Positions 43,325-52,742 are shown, counted from the stretch's first letter. The stretch is DNA of 64,000 nt from Flammeovirga sp. EKP202 (GCF_014534745.1 NZ_JACVVP010000017.1:62001-126000), one strand, 5' to 3'. Translations and numbers: made by a program. The notes: generated from the sequence alone by a model not told the origin.

Positions 43325-44659
43325 ATGCAAGAAGTAGAACTTGACCACAACAAACCTCAAACAAATTCCGACAAAAACATGGATGAAAAGACAGCGCAAT
43401 TAACATATGCTGGTAAATCATACGACTTACCAGTTATCAAAGGTTCAGAAGACGAAATTGGTGTTGACATCAGTAAGCTTCGTGCTCAGAGTGGATTAAT
43501 CACTTTGGATGTAGGATTCAAAAATACAGGTTCTACAACAAGTGATATTACTTTCCTTGACGGAGAGAAAGGTATATTAAGATATAGAGGCTATTCTATT
43601 GAAGATTTATGTGAACATTCTACTTTCTCAGAAGTTGCATACTTATTAATAAATGGGGAATTACCCACTGCCCAAGAATTCGACAAGTTCAAATCAGACG
43701 TTTCTCGTCACACATTAGTACACGAAAATGTAAGAAAGATCTTTGATGGTTTCCCTGCAGATGCTCACCCAATGGGCGTTTTATCTTCATTGGTAACTTC
43801 ATTGACAGCTTTCCACCCTGAGTCATTAGATCCTAATAGAGATCATGAAATGGTAGACTTAACAATCCATAGATTGATTGCTAAGCTTCCTACTTTGGCT
43901 TCATGGGTATATAAGAAAAGTGTTGGACATCCGTTGATGTATCCTGAAAACAAGTTAAGCTATATCGAAAACTTCATGAAAATGATGTTCGGTTTACCTG
44001 TTGAGGATTACGATATCGATCCAGTATTAGTTGATGCATTGGATAAATTATTAATCTTACACGCTGATCATGAGCAAAACTGTTCAGCTGCTACAGTAAG
44101 AGTAGTAGGTTCATCACAAGCTTCATTATATGTTGCTATTTCTGCTGGTATCAACGCACTTTGGGGTCCTCTTCACGGTGGTGCTAACCAAGCAGTAATT
44201 GAAATGTTAGAAGACATTCACGCTAACGGTGGCGATGTTGATAAATTTATCGCGAAAGCAAAAGATCCTAATGATCCATTCCGTTTGATGGGATTCGGTC
44301 ATAGAGTATACAAAAACTTCGACCCTAGAGCGAAAATCATTAAGAAGCACGCAGATGCGGTACTTGATAAATTAGGTATCAATGATCCACTTCTTGAAAT
44401 CGCTAAAGGTTTAGAAGAAAAAGCATTAAACGACGAATACTTCCAAAAGAGAAAATTATATCCAAACGTGGATTTCTATTCTGGAATTATTTACAAAGCA
44501 ATGGGCTTCCCTACAGAAATGTTTACTGTATTATTTGCTTTGGGTCGTCTTCCAGGTTGGATTGCACAATGGAAAGAGTCAAGAAACTTAGGACAACCAA
44601 TTTCTCGTCCTCGTCAGGTTTATACTGGTGCAGTTGCAAGACCTTATCCTACAAAATAA
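43325..44659 (+). CDS. gltA: Citrate synthase
   Basis: Condenses oxaloacetate and acetyl-CoA, entering the TCA cycle. 444 residues from the first ATG; a second ATG at 43379 (MDEKTAQLTYAGKSYDLPVI) gives 426, nearer the family's usual length, so the start is uncertain. Family blocks: GILRYRGYSIEDLCEHSTFS, ILHADHEQNCSAATVR, the active-site WGPLHGGANQAVIEML and GFGHRVYKNFDPRAKIIKK, and PNVDFYSGIIYKAMGFPTEM. Well-supported promoter and terminator make it monocistronic. Confidence 0.96.
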   Translation: MQEVELDHNKPQTNSDKNMDEKTAQLTYAGKSYDLPVIKGSEDEIGVDISKLRAQSGLITLDVGFKNTGSTTSDITFLDGEKGILRYRGYSIEDLCEHSTFSEVAYLLINGELPTAQEFDKFKSDVSRHTLVHENVRKIFDGFPADAHPMGVLSSLVTSLTAFHPESLDPNRDHEMVDLTIHRLIAKLPTLASWVYKKSVGHPLMYPENKLSYIENFMKMMFGLPVEDYDIDPVLVDALDKLLILHADHEQNCSAATVRVVGSSQASLYVAISAGINALWGPLHGGANQAVIEMLEDIHANGGDVDKFIAKAKDPNDPFRLMGFGHRVYKNFDPRAKIIKKHADAVLDKLGINDPLLEIAKGLEEKALNDEYFQKRKLYPNVDFYSGIIYKAMGFPTEMFTVLFALGRLPGWIAQWKESRNLGQPISRPRQVYTGAVARPYPTK

Positions 44660-44682
44660 TTTTTGAAAGTATAACTTTCATG

Positions 44683-44711
44683 AAAGCCATCAGAAATGAT
44701 GGCTTTTTTTT
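44683..44711 (+). terminator. Terminator of gltA
   Basis: Perfect 10-bp stem AAAGCCATCA (44683-44692) / TGATGGCTTT (44697-44706), GAAA tetraloop, then T to 44711. Confidence 0.9.
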
Positions 44712-44738
44712 ATGTTATTTTTCTTCTATTTTTAACCC

Positions 44739-46136
44739 ATGCTCCGAATCTATTTCCCTCTTCTATTGCTTTGCTTTATTACCTCAATTGCTTCAGTAAT
44801 GGCACAAGGTAATTTCTATTGGCAACAACAACAAGGTGCCAATGGTAACTTATTGGGTGGATCTCTCGCCTCTGGAGCCACTGATAACAGTGCAATTTTT
44901 TATAATCCTGGTGCTTTAGCCTTTACCGAAACCCCTAACGTTTCATTTACTTCTGACCTTTTGAGTTATACATTTTTTAATATTGAAAATGGAGCTGGAC
45001 AGGGTGTGGATTTAAAAGGGAATCAGTTTGAAACCAAACCTCAAATGATTTCAGGCACTGCATTCAACCTTAAAAAACGTCATTTCAAAGTCACTTATGC
45101 TATTATCAATCTTTTGAATACAAAGAGTGAATATACGAGCTCAAATCAAGGTCAAATCCCTAATTCCAATGACTATTATGAAGGGTATTTTAACTATAAA
45201 AACCAGCTAAGGAATGATCGAATAGCCATTGGGACAACGTACAGAATCAGTGAGTCGTTGGGCATCGGTATCACCCACTTTATAGATATCAAAAACGCGG
45301 AACTCACGAATAACACTAATGAAACTTGGGCAAGAGGAAATCAAATTATCAACTATAGTAATGATTATAAAAACCTCCGATTCAATCAAGTGTCTATCTT
45401 ATGGAAAATCGGAATAGCATGGCACTTTAATGAACGTTTGAACCTCGGTTTTAATTTTGAAACATCAGACATCAATCTACAGTTTTTATCAAAATCTAAC
45501 TCCAGGAGGATCATTGAAACCATGGAAACTTCTGGAGAAGTGCTCAAAGAGGTCAGTGATCAAGAAAAAGTAGACTCTAAATATAAATTACCAATAACTG
45601 CCGAATTGAATATCGGTTATATCACGAAAAAGACAGAGTATTCTGCACGGATAGGCTTTTTTGGTAAAGTACAGAAATATGGAATATTAAGTCTTAAACC
45701 TGAAAACTCTATGTTTTCATCGAACGATGATACTTTCAGCCAATATTTTGTAGCGAATAAACCCATTACTAATATTGCGGTAGGTGTGAAACATGAAGTG
45801 GTTGAAGATGTCAATATTTTGATGGGTTTTCGGACAGATTTTAACTTTTTAGATTTTGGAGATATTGATCCTATTAAGGATAACAGAATGTCTTTTGATT
45901 ATTGGGATTTATATCATTTATCTGCTGGTTTTGAATGGTTTGGACCTCGATTTAATATTATAGGAGGGCTAGTTTGTGACATGGGATTCTCTGAAAATGA
46001 TATCCAAATTACAAACCTTACCGCAAGACCCTACTCAGAAGTTTTTGATAGAAAGACGAACACAAGTACTACATATCTTCAATTCAACCTAATTTTTGGT
46101 ATCACCTACCACTTCAAAGATAGAACACAACTGTAA
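44739..46136 (+). CDS. Outer membrane beta-barrel protein, FadL/OmpP1-like
   Basis: 465 residues. Signal peptide ending ASVMAQ (~22). The mature start, NLLGGSLASGATDNSAIFYN then PGALAF, is the N-terminal hatch signature of the FadL/OmpP1/TodX and PorV-like barrels (GA..A..DDxSAxxYNPAG). The rest alternates amphipathic strands to a C-terminal YLQFNLIFGITYHF. FadL proteins pass long-chain fatty acids and other hydrophobic compounds; the substrate here is unknown. It may be read together with the sortilin-like gene 78 bases on, though that gene has its own promoter candidate. Confidence 0.75.
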   Translation: MLRIYFPLLLLCFITSIASVMAQGNFYWQQQQGANGNLLGGSLASGATDNSAIFYNPGALAFTETPNVSFTSDLLSYTFFNIENGAGQGVDLKGNQFETKPQMISGTAFNLKKRHFKVTYAIINLLNTKSEYTSSNQGQIPNSNDYYEGYFNYKNQLRNDRIAIGTTYRISESLGIGITHFIDIKNAELTNNTNETWARGNQIINYSNDYKNLRFNQVSILWKIGIAWHFNERLNLGFNFETSDINLQFLSKSNSRRIIETMETSGEVLKEVSDQEKVDSKYKLPITAELNIGYITKKTEYSARIGFFGKVQKYGILSLKPENSMFSSNDDTFSQYFVANKPITNIAVGVKHEVVEDVNILMGFRTDFNFLDFGDIDPIKDNRMSFDYWDLYHLSAGFEWFGPRFNIIGGLVCDMGFSENDIQITNLTARPYSEVFDRKTNTSTTYLQFNLIFGITYHFKDRTQL

Positions 46137-46152
46137 AACATGAGGCTTTTAT

Positions 46153-46184
46153 TTTGAATTGATCTCTTTGAATATTTATATTTA
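46153..46184 (+). promoter_or_regulatory. Putative promoter of the sortilin/BNR gene
   Basis: TTTG (46153-46156), 20 bases, TATATTTA (46177-46184): the same elements and spacing as the gltA candidate. Predicted start ~46191, leader ~24 bases. Confidence 0.42.
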
Positions 46185-46214
46185 TAATCAATCAATTCAA
46201 TTTAAATCTTCAAC

Positions 46215-49127
46215 ATGAAAAAAACTTACGCACTTAGTTTTTTACTAAGTCTAGTAGTAGTATTGACTTCCACTTCAACTACTAAAGCTCAAGATATAAA
46301 TACGAGCAGACTTCCAAGTTTTCAAAAACACCAACAGCTAAATGAGAAATCCTACCTCAGAAACATTCCTTTTAGAAATGTAGGGCCAACGGTCATGAGT
46401 GGCCGAGTAACAGATATTGATGTTAACCCAGATAATCCGAATGAATTTTATGTTGCTTATGCTTCTAGTGGCTTATGGTACTCCTCGACAGCTGGCATCG
46501 ATTTCACCCCCCTTTTTGATCATGAAGCGACTATGACGATTGGTGATATTGCAGTCAATTGGAAAAGTGAACAAAATACGATTTGGGTAGGTACAGGTGA
46601 GAACAATTCGAGCCGATCTAGTTATGCAGGGCTTGGTTTGTATAAATCAAATGACAGAGGAAAAACTTGGCAACATTCAGGTTTAGAAAGTACTCAACAC
46701 ATTGGACGTATTGTATTACATCCCAATGATGAGAATATACTATGGGTAGCCTCTATCGGTAATTTATATTCTAAAGATGAAAATAGAGGTGTTTATAAAT
46801 CAAATGATGGAGGAAAAACATGGGATAAAACACTGTATATATCAGACAGTACGGGCATCATTGACCTAATCATTGACCCTCAAAATCCTCAAATTCTTTA
46901 TGCTTCTGCATGGGAAAGAACACGTAAAGCATGGAATTTTAAAGCCTCAGGAAAAGAATCAGGAATTTATAAATCAACTGATGGAGGAATATCTTGGAAT
47001 AGAGTTACGACCAAAAAGTCAGGTTTTCCAATTACGGAAGGAGTTGGCAGAATTGGCTTAGCTATTTCTCATCAAGATTCTAACAAATTGTACGCTTTCT
47101 TGGATAATCAAGATCCAAAAGAAAATCAGGAAGAAAAAGAGGTATTACCTCTCACCAAAAAGCAACTCAAAACGATATCTAAAGAGAAGTTTTTGGAACA
47201 ATCGGAAGAAAATATTAATAGGTATTTAGATCATTACAGTTTCCCAAAGTCTTATACAGCAAAGTCCATAAAAAACGATATTCAATTGGGTAAATACACT
47301 CCTATTGCCCTTGTAGAATATCTAGGTGATGCAGAAGATGATCTATTCAATACAGAGATCAAAGGTGCTGAAGTGTATCAATCATTAGATGGCGGTACAA
47401 CATGGAAGAAAACACATTCTAACGATCTTGATCGAGTAGTTTATACTTTTGGTTATTATTTTGGAAACATTAGAGTAAGCCCTCAAGATGATCAGACCTT
47501 ATACATTCTTGGCGTACCAGTATTAAAGTCTACTGATGGAGGAAAAACATGGAAAGATAAAGGAGATCCCAATGTGCATGTAGATCATCATGCATTATGG
47601 ATTAATCCTAAAAATGATCAACATATTATTTTAGGTAATGATGGAGGGCTTAATATTTCTCATGATGGTGGTGACACCTATTTCAAGGCTAACTCTATTC
47701 CTGTTGGACAGTTTTATGCTGTCAATATTGATATGGCAGAACCTTATAATATTTATGGAGGACTTCAGGATAACGGAGTTTGGGTAGGGTCATCTAAAGC
47801 TAAGATCGATAGAGCTTGGCAGAATTCTGGGAAATACCCATTCCAAGAAATCATGGGAGGAGATGGTATGCAAATAGGCGTTGATACTCGTGATAATCAG
47901 ACCGTTTATACAGGTTATCAGTTTGGAAATTATTATAGAATTAACACGAAAAAAGGAGTTGAAAAATACATTACTCCTAGACATAGTTTAAGTGAAAAAC
48001 CTTTACGTTGGAATTGGCAATCTCCTCTTCAAGTTTCTAGTCATAATGAAGATATTGTTTATTTTGGTTCAAACCGCTTCCATAGATCTATGAATAAAGG
48101 GGAAGATTTTGAAGCACTTTCTGAAGATCTGACAAATAGAGGTAAAAAGGGAAATGTACCTTACGGAACACTCACTTCTATTTCTGAATCCCCTATTCAG
48201 TTTGGTTTACTTTATACCGGATCAGATGACGGCAAGGTATTTTTATCGGATAATGTTGGAGCCTCGTGGAATGATATCTCTAATGAATTACCACAAAATC
48301 TTTGGGTTTCTAGGGTGATTGCTTCAAAACATGATTTGAATACAGTATTTGTAGCCATGAATGGTTATAGGAATGATGATTTCAAGCCTTATTTATATTC
48401 GTCATTTGATAGAGGTAAAACTTGGAAAAAACTAGGGAATGATCTTCCTGATGAACCTATTAATGTAGTAAAAGAAGATCCGAATAATCAAGATATCCTT
48501 TATGTTGGTACTGATAACGGGCTTTATATTTCTTATGACAAAGGAAATTCATTTATGACATTAGGTAACCTTCCAAATGTAGCTGTGCATGATTTAGTCG
48601 TTCATCCACGAGATAATGAAATTGTAGTGGGAACTCATGGTAGAGCAATCTATGTAGGTGACCTCTCTATCAGTCAAACTTTTAAGAAGGCTGATTTTGA
48701 AACACCGTTAAAAGTATTTTCAATCAATGAAATTACTGAAAACCCAAAGTGGGGAATGATAGAAGGTTATTTTGAGTGGGGAGAACCAATAGAGAGTGAA
48801 GTTCAGATTCCAATTTATAATAAAGATGATGGAACAGTTGAAATTAGTATTGCTTTAGAAGGTAAAGTATTAAAAACGTTTTCAATTGAAGTTGAAAAAG
48901 GATTGAATTATATTCATTATGACCTTTCTATTGATGCTAAAAATAGAAAAGTATTAGAGAAAGCCTTAGCGGTTGAATTGAAAGAGAAGGACAATAAAGT
49001 CAATTACCTTAAGCCTGCTCAATACACTGTTTATGTTTCAATGGGCAATGAGAAAGTAGAGGGTGTTTTGACTGTTAAAGAAAAGGAAGAGCCTTATAAA
49101 AGAGTGAAAAAGAAAAAGATTCCATAA
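46215..49127 (+). CDS. Sortilin/BNR-type beta-propeller exported protein
   Basis: 970 residues. Signal peptide 1-25 (ending TTKAQ). From ~50 the chain is two beta-propellers built of BNR/Asp-box repeats: SNDRGKTW, SNDGGKTW, STDGGISW, SLDGGTTW, STDGGKTW, SHDGGDTY, FDRGKTW, YDKGNSF. Starts with the family phrase FRNVGPTVMSGRVTDIDVNP. A C-terminal Ig-like segment (~830-960) ends in a basic tail (KRVKKKKIP); there is no T9SS sorting domain. Proteins of this layout are annotated as VPS10/sortilin-like or glycosyl hydrolase, without proven activity. A coiled insert at ~305-355 separates repeats. Confidence 0.85.
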   Translation: MKKTYALSFLLSLVVVLTSTSTTKAQDINTSRLPSFQKHQQLNEKSYLRNIPFRNVGPTVMSGRVTDIDVNPDNPNEFYVAYASSGLWYSSTAGIDFTPLFDHEATMTIGDIAVNWKSEQNTIWVGTGENNSSRSSYAGLGLYKSNDRGKTWQHSGLESTQHIGRIVLHPNDENILWVASIGNLYSKDENRGVYKSNDGGKTWDKTLYISDSTGIIDLIIDPQNPQILYASAWERTRKAWNFKASGKESGIYKSTDGGISWNRVTTKKSGFPITEGVGRIGLAISHQDSNKLYAFLDNQDPKENQEEKEVLPLTKKQLKTISKEKFLEQSEENINRYLDHYSFPKSYTAKSIKNDIQLGKYTPIALVEYLGDAEDDLFNTEIKGAEVYQSLDGGTTWKKTHSNDLDRVVYTFGYYFGNIRVSPQDDQTLYILGVPVLKSTDGGKTWKDKGDPNVHVDHHALWINPKNDQHIILGNDGGLNISHDGGDTYFKANSIPVGQFYAVNIDMAEPYNIYGGLQDNGVWVGSSKAKIDRAWQNSGKYPFQEIMGGDGMQIGVDTRDNQTVYTGYQFGNYYRINTKKGVEKYITPRHSLSEKPLRWNWQSPLQVSSHNEDIVYFGSNRFHRSMNKGEDFEALSEDLTNRGKKGNVPYGTLTSISESPIQFGLLYTGSDDGKVFLSDNVGASWNDISNELPQNLWVSRVIASKHDLNTVFVAMNGYRNDDFKPYLYSSFDRGKTWKKLGNDLPDEPINVVKEDPNNQDILYVGTDNGLYISYDKGNSFMTLGNLPNVAVHDLVVHPRDNEIVVGTHGRAIYVGDLSISQTFKKADFETPLKVFSINEITENPKWGMIEGYFEWGEPIESEVQIPIYNKDDGTVEISIALEGKVLKTFSIEVEKGLNYIHYDLSIDAKNRKVLEKALAVELKEKDNKVNYLKPAQYTVYVSMGNEKVEGVLTVKEKEEPYKRVKKKKIP

Positions 49128-49149
49128 TCATCGAAATACGCTGTAAAAG

Positions 49150-49189
49150 AAATGCTCCATTGAAGTCTCAAAGCAACAATGGAGCATTT
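49150..49189. terminator. Bidirectional terminator, sortilin gene / DUF983 gene
   Basis: Perfect 13-bp stem 49150-49162 / 49177-49189 (core ATGCTCCATTG / CAATGGAGCAT), 14-base loop, T-run on the plus strand and T-rich on the minus. It lies between convergent genes. Confidence 0.85.
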
Positions 49190-49190
49190 T

Positions 49191-49559
49191 TTATTTTCCT
49201 TTATAATCGATTCCACCGAAAAGATGGAGGTAGATTGATCTTGATAATCGGAAGGTAAAAGGAAGTAATACAATCATTGGAATTACTGCCATAATGATAT
49301 AAGTGAGGGTGTCTTCCGGATCAATTACAACTGCGGTAATGACAAGCATTACAAACATCAGTGCTGTATTGATACCATAACTGACGTACATTGCACCGTA
49401 ATAAAAACCTGTCTCAGGTTCAAGGTTTGCATTACATTCTGTACATCTGTGATTGATTTGATTGAATTTCAGAGATAAAGCTGAATTTTTAAAAAGATCC
49501 CCTTCTCTACACTGGGGACATTTTTTCTGAACGATAGCTTGAAGCTTACTTTTACTCAT
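49191..49559 (-). CDS. DUF983 family membrane protein
   Basis: 122 residues. N-terminal zinc-ribbon (KKCPQCREGDLF, then HRCTECNANLEPETGFYYGA) followed by two hydrophobic helices (ALMFVMLVITAVVI; YIIMAVIPMIVLLPFTF) and a short FRLSRSIYLHLFGG end. This is the DUF983 pattern; function unknown. The start overlaps the end of ftsE by 8 bases, so the two are probably cotranslated. Confidence 0.88.
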   Translation of the reverse strand: MSKSKLQAIVQKKCPQCREGDLFKNSALSLKFNQINHRCTECNANLEPETGFYYGAMYVSYGINTALMFVMLVITAVVIDPEDTLTYIIMAVIPMIVLLPFTFRLSRSIYLHLFGGIDYKGK

Positions 49560-50268
49560 GTTTAGGATTTAAGTCTAGTTTCTGTTGAACCTGTTCTTTA
49601 GAAATATCTTTAATGTTCCCTCCTTCACATATTAAAGCTCTTTCTGGGTGTAGCCTTAAAAATGAATGTTGGTGAGTTGCCATTATGATACTGGTTCCAC
49701 TTTCATTTATTTCTTTAAATAAGTCTAGGATGGCTCTTGATACTTTTGGATCTAGGTTTCCGGTTGGTTCATCAGCGATGATTAAGTCAGGGTTGTTTAC
49801 AAGAGCTCTTGCAATTGCCACTCTCTGCTGTTCACCTCCTGAGAGTTGATGTGGCATTTTTTCTCTTGTTATTTTAGGCAGATTTACTTTTGCTAAAAGC
49901 TCATCTACTTTATTATTCATCTTTTGCTGACTGCTCCAACCAGTAGCTTTCATTACGAATAATAAGTTCTCTTCTACAGATCGATCTGTCAAAAGTTCAA
50001 AATCTTGGAAGATAACACCAACTGATCTTCTGAGAAAAGGGATTTCCTTTTTTTGAAGATCGTTGACTTGGAAGTTGTTGACTCTAACAATACCCTCAGT
50101 TGGGTAAAGATCAGCATATAAAAGGCGCAATAGAGTGGATTTACCACTACCCGTTGTCCCTAGTAAATATATAAACTCACCTCTCGCAATATCAAAGTTG
50201 ATATCTTTGAGAATAACAGCACCCTCAAAAACGACTTTGACATCTCGAATTGTTACAATTTGATCCAT
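49552..50268 (-). CDS. ftsE: Cell division ATP-binding protein FtsE
   Basis: 238-residue ABC ATPase that with FtsX controls septal peptidoglycan hydrolysis. Walker A GTTGSGKSTLLRLLYADLYP (36-55), Q-loop VGVIFQDFELLTDRSVEENL, signature HQLSGGEQQRVAIARALVNN, Walker B LIIADEPTGNLDP, switch His in MATHQHS. These match FtsE more closely than LolD-type ATPases. ftsX is not adjacent: a 67-residue protein precedes it by 2 bases and DUF983 overlaps it downstream. Confidence 0.9.
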   Translation of the reverse strand: MDQIVTIRDVKVVFEGAVILKDINFDIARGEFIYLLGTTGSGKSTLLRLLYADLYPTEGIVRVNNFQVNDLQKKEIPFLRRSVGVIFQDFELLTDRSVEENLLFVMKATGWSSQQKMNNKVDELLAKVNLPKITREKMPHQLSGGEQQRVAIARALVNNPDLIIADEPTGNLDPKVSRAILDLFKEINESGTSIIMATHQHSFLRLHPERALICEGGNIKDISKEQVQQKLDLNPKHE

Positions 50269-50270
50269 TT

Positions 50271-50474
50271 TTAGATTTCTAGTTTTTGAATTTTACCGAA
50301 AGGCAATTGCTCAATTACAGCTTTAAGGGCTTCTTCTTTACCTTCTAAACCATATTTTTCTAGTTTTGTCAAAGGCCTATCAGCTCTAAAATAAGCAATT
50401 AAGACGAAGTCTTCGTCTCTTAACTGAATGTAGTTTGGAATTTTGGCTTTGCCTTTTACTTTAATAATATACAT
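50271..50474 (-). CDS. Small conserved-looking protein upstream of ftsE
   Basis: 67 residues from the ATG at 50474 (MYIIKVKGKAKIPNYIQLRD), 14 codons shorter than the longest frame. Alternating strands then a helix (LTKLEKYGLEGKEEALKAVI) and LPFGKIQKLEI. No known domain that I can name; it reads as a compact alpha/beta cytoplasmic protein. The stop is 2 bases from the ftsE start, so the two are almost surely coexpressed, which supports its being real. Confidence 0.7.
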   Translation of the reverse strand: MYIIKVKGKAKIPNYIQLRDEDFVLIAYFRADRPLTKLEKYGLEGKEEALKAVIEQLPFGKIQKLEI

Positions 50475-50528
50475 GTAATAAATTAAATTTAATACGCCAT
50501 TTTCCACAAAAGGCATGGTATAAATGTA

Positions 50529-50554
50529 GGGACATTGTAGTATAACAATGTCCC
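50529..50554. repeat. Hairpin between fsa and the ftsE operon
   Basis: Perfect 10-bp inverted repeat GGGACATTGT (50529-50538) / ACAATGTCCC (50545-50554), 6-base loop, without a T-run on either side. It could be a fsa 3'-end stabiliser, a weak terminator or a leader structure of the ftsE operon. Confidence 0.5.
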
Positions 50555-50566
50555 CATATTATCAAT

Positions 50567-50588
50567 AATTACCTTCTATGAGGTAATT
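50567..50588. repeat. Second hairpin downstream of fsa
   Basis: AATTACCT (50567-50574) / AGGTAATT (50581-50588), 8-bp stem, 6-base loop, 28 bases past the fsa stop. No clear T-run, so terminator function is uncertain. Confidence 0.45.
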
Positions 50589-50615
50589 GTAACTTATTCA
50601 ATAAAGAAAAGTTTC

Positions 50616-51272
50616 TTATTCTTCCATTTTCTTAGCGTCCTCAATAAATTGAGCCAAACCTTTATCTGTTAAAGGGTGATTCAATAATGCTTTGATCGCT
50701 TTTAATGGACAAGTTGCAACGTCTGCACCAAGTTTAGCACAATCCAAGATGTGCATAGGGTGTCTAACTGAAGCGGCTAGAACTTGAGTACCAAAACCGT
50801 AGTTTTCAAAGATTGTTACGATATCTTCTACTAATTGTAAACCATCTGTAGAAACATCATCTAATCTACCAATAAATGGAGAAACATAAGTTGCTCCAGC
50901 TTTTGCTGCTAGTAATGCTTGACCAGCTGAGAAGATTAGAGTACAGTTTGTATCAATACCTTTACTTGAAAAATATTTAATAGCTTTTAAACCGTCTTCG
51001 ATCATTGGAACTTTAACGACAATTTTAGGATCAATTGCAGCTAAGATTTCTCCTTCCTTGATCATCTCCTCATAAGTTGTTGATAGTACCTCAGCACTAA
51101 CATCACCATCCACGATATCACAAATTGCTTTGTAATGAGCGTTTACAGCTTCTGTTCCTTTTACACCAACTTTCGCCATTAGTGATGGGTTAGTTGTTAC
51201 ACCATCCAAAACTCCCATTGAGTGAGCTTCTTTGATTTCGTCAAGGTTTGCGGTGTCTATAAAAAATTTCAT
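50616..51272 (-). CDS. fsa: Fructose-6-phosphate aldolase / transaldolase-like
   Basis: 218 residues, the short transaldolase (TalC/FSA) form. [46 protein letters not shown] (Schiff-base Lys in VKVP), [31 protein letters not shown] and [13 protein letters not shown] cover the whole family pattern. The enzyme works in the non-oxidative pentose phosphate pathway or cleaves fructose-6-phosphate; the two subtypes cannot be told apart safely by eye. Monocistronic, with TATGTTTG (minus strand, 51304-51311) as a likely -7 element. Confidence 0.93.
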   Translation of the reverse strand: MKFFIDTANLDEIKEAHSMGVLDGVTTNPSLMAKVGVKGTEAVNAHYKAICDIVDGDVSAEVLSTTYEEMIKEGEILAAIDPKIVVKVPMIEDGLKAIKYFSSKGIDTNCTLIFSAGQALLAAKAGATYVSPFIGRLDDVSTDGLQLVEDIVTIFENYGFGTQVLAASVRHPMHILDCAKLGADVATCPLKAIKALLNHPLTDKGLAQFIEDAKKMEE

Positions 51273-51303
51273 AAGTATTCTTTGTCTAAAAATTTATATG
51301 TGG

Positions 51304-51311
51304 CAAACATA
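51304..51311 (-). promoter_or_regulatory. Putative -7 promoter element of fsa
   Basis: Minus-strand TATGTTTG is an exact TAnnTTTG match, giving a leader of ~25 bases. No -33 TTG at standard spacing. Confidence 0.35.
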
Positions 51312-51413
51312 CATAAATCTCAATGTTTTTTTAGAAAAACTGATAGAGATTTTTGAAAGTTTGAAAGTAATATCTTCATTAAAATGGCTATTGTCGTCTT
51401 TTAACTCGGTAGT

Positions 51414-52742
51414 TTAAGAGAACTGTTCTTCAACCAATTTTTTACTCTTCTCAATACAATCAGGAACTGCGATACCATCTTTCCAGTTTACTGTATAATA
51501 CAGGTTCTTTATAGGTGACTTTTCCATAGCTTCCCATAGATTCAAAATATTTTGATCGTATTGAGGAATAGCTTTTCTCCACTTGTATGTTTTTTGATAA
51601 ACAGGGTCTGCAGAAAAACCTAGTGTGGACTGAAGTTCATTTCCTACATTATTCTTAATCGCTGCCTCTTCTAATTTAGCATTATCAGGAGTATGCGTCC
51701 CTCCTACAAAAGAAGTCACTAGTACTTCATTATCAGTAGTTCTATTTGGAAAAATACATGAGGACCAGATAGAACCAGCAGTAAACGTTTTTTCGATAGA
51801 TGGGTTTAAACCTCCAAAACCAATCGGTGTATTTTGAGAAGCGTCTTTTGCAAAGACAGAATGCACAACACACATTGGAGGACAATACACTTTCTCTAAT
51901 TTTTCAGCTACTTTAGGTAAAAGGTATTGTAAGATTTGAGATGTAGCTTCAGCTGGTGTTGCAATGATGACTTTATCAAATAAAAATTCATCATTATAGG
52001 TCTTTACAGAAAACACATCATCTACAATTGTAATGCTTTCAACTTCAGAATTATAACTAACATCAACTTTATTAGCCAATGCATTTGTCAAAGTTTGAAT
52101 TCCATCTTTAAAGCTATACGCTGTTTTTCTTTTGACAGCAACTCCATTTACCTTGTTCTCTTTACGTTGCTGAATCATTCCTTTGATGATAGAACCGTGA
52201 TTTTTTTCAGCTTTATAAAGAGAAGGAAATGACGCTTTTATTTTAAGTTGTTTTGGATCACCAGCATATATTCCTCTTACAAAAGGATCGACTGCATAAT
52301 CACAAATCTCATTATTAAATCGTCTTTCAAAGAAATCATACAATGACTCATTTTCAGAAATAGGATTGTTTTTTCTGAAGTATTCTGTCATTATGGTCCA
52401 TTTTGTTTTCCAACTAAAAAACTTATTGGAAAAGAAGTTTTGCGGACCCGATGGTAATACATTGTATTTACCATTTTTTAAAATAAATCGATCTTTATTG
52501 ACGTCGGCAGCTTCTTGTAATTGGCCTTCGATGCCAAGTTCCTTGATGAGAGAGAGGTGATCATCGTTAAAAAGTAAGGAATTAGGTCCATTCTCATACA
52601 GGCGTCCATCAATTTTCTCCGTTTTAATGCACCCTCCTGTCCTATCACTTGCTTCTAAAACAAGACAAGTATGACCTTTTTTCTGTAAATAATAGGCTGC
52701 TGTTAGCCCTGATATTCCTCCTCCTATAACACCGATTCTCAT
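51414..52742 (-). CDS. hemG: Protoporphyrinogen oxidase (HemY-type flavoprotein)
   Basis: 442 residues. FAD-binding start RIGVIGGGISGLTAAYYLQK, then LEASDRTGGCIKTEKIDGRL, ENGPNSLLFNDD, DPFVRGIYAGDPKQLKIKAS and the C-terminal FAD contact YTVNWKDGIAVPDCIEKSK. It oxidises protoporphyrinogen (or coproporphyrinogen) with oxygen in heme synthesis. The gene is called hemG or hemY by different sources; this is the flavin amine oxidase type and not the small flavodoxin-like HemG. No other heme genes are beside it. Confidence 0.92.
   Translation of the reverse strand: MRIGVIGGGISGLTAAYYLQKKGHTCLVLEASDRTGGCIKTEKIDGRLYENGPNSLLFNDDHLSLIKELGIEGQLQEAADVNKDRFILKNGKYNVLPSGPQNFFSNKFFSWKTKWTIMTEYFRKNNPISENESLYDFFERRFNNEICDYAVDPFVRGIYAGDPKQLKIKASFPSLYKAEKNHGSIIKGMIQQRKENKVNGVAVKRKTAYSFKDGIQTLTNALANKVDVSYNSEVESITIVDDVFSVKTYNDEFLFDKVIIATPAEATSQILQYLLPKVAEKLEKVYCPPMCVVHSVFAKDASQNTPIGFGGLNPSIEKTFTAGSIWSSCIFPNRTTDNEVLVTSFVGGTHTPDNAKLEEAAIKNNVGNELQSTLGFSADPVYQKTYKWRKAIPQYDQNILNLWEAMEKSPIKNLYYTVNWKDGIAVPDCIEKSKKLVEEQFS

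Noticed and set aside
46660-48560. Repeated GGAAAAACTTGG-like DNA in the sortilin gene, considered as a tandem DNA repeat
   Set aside because: The repeats encode Asp-box motifs (SxDxGxTW) spaced irregularly, so selection on the protein explains them.
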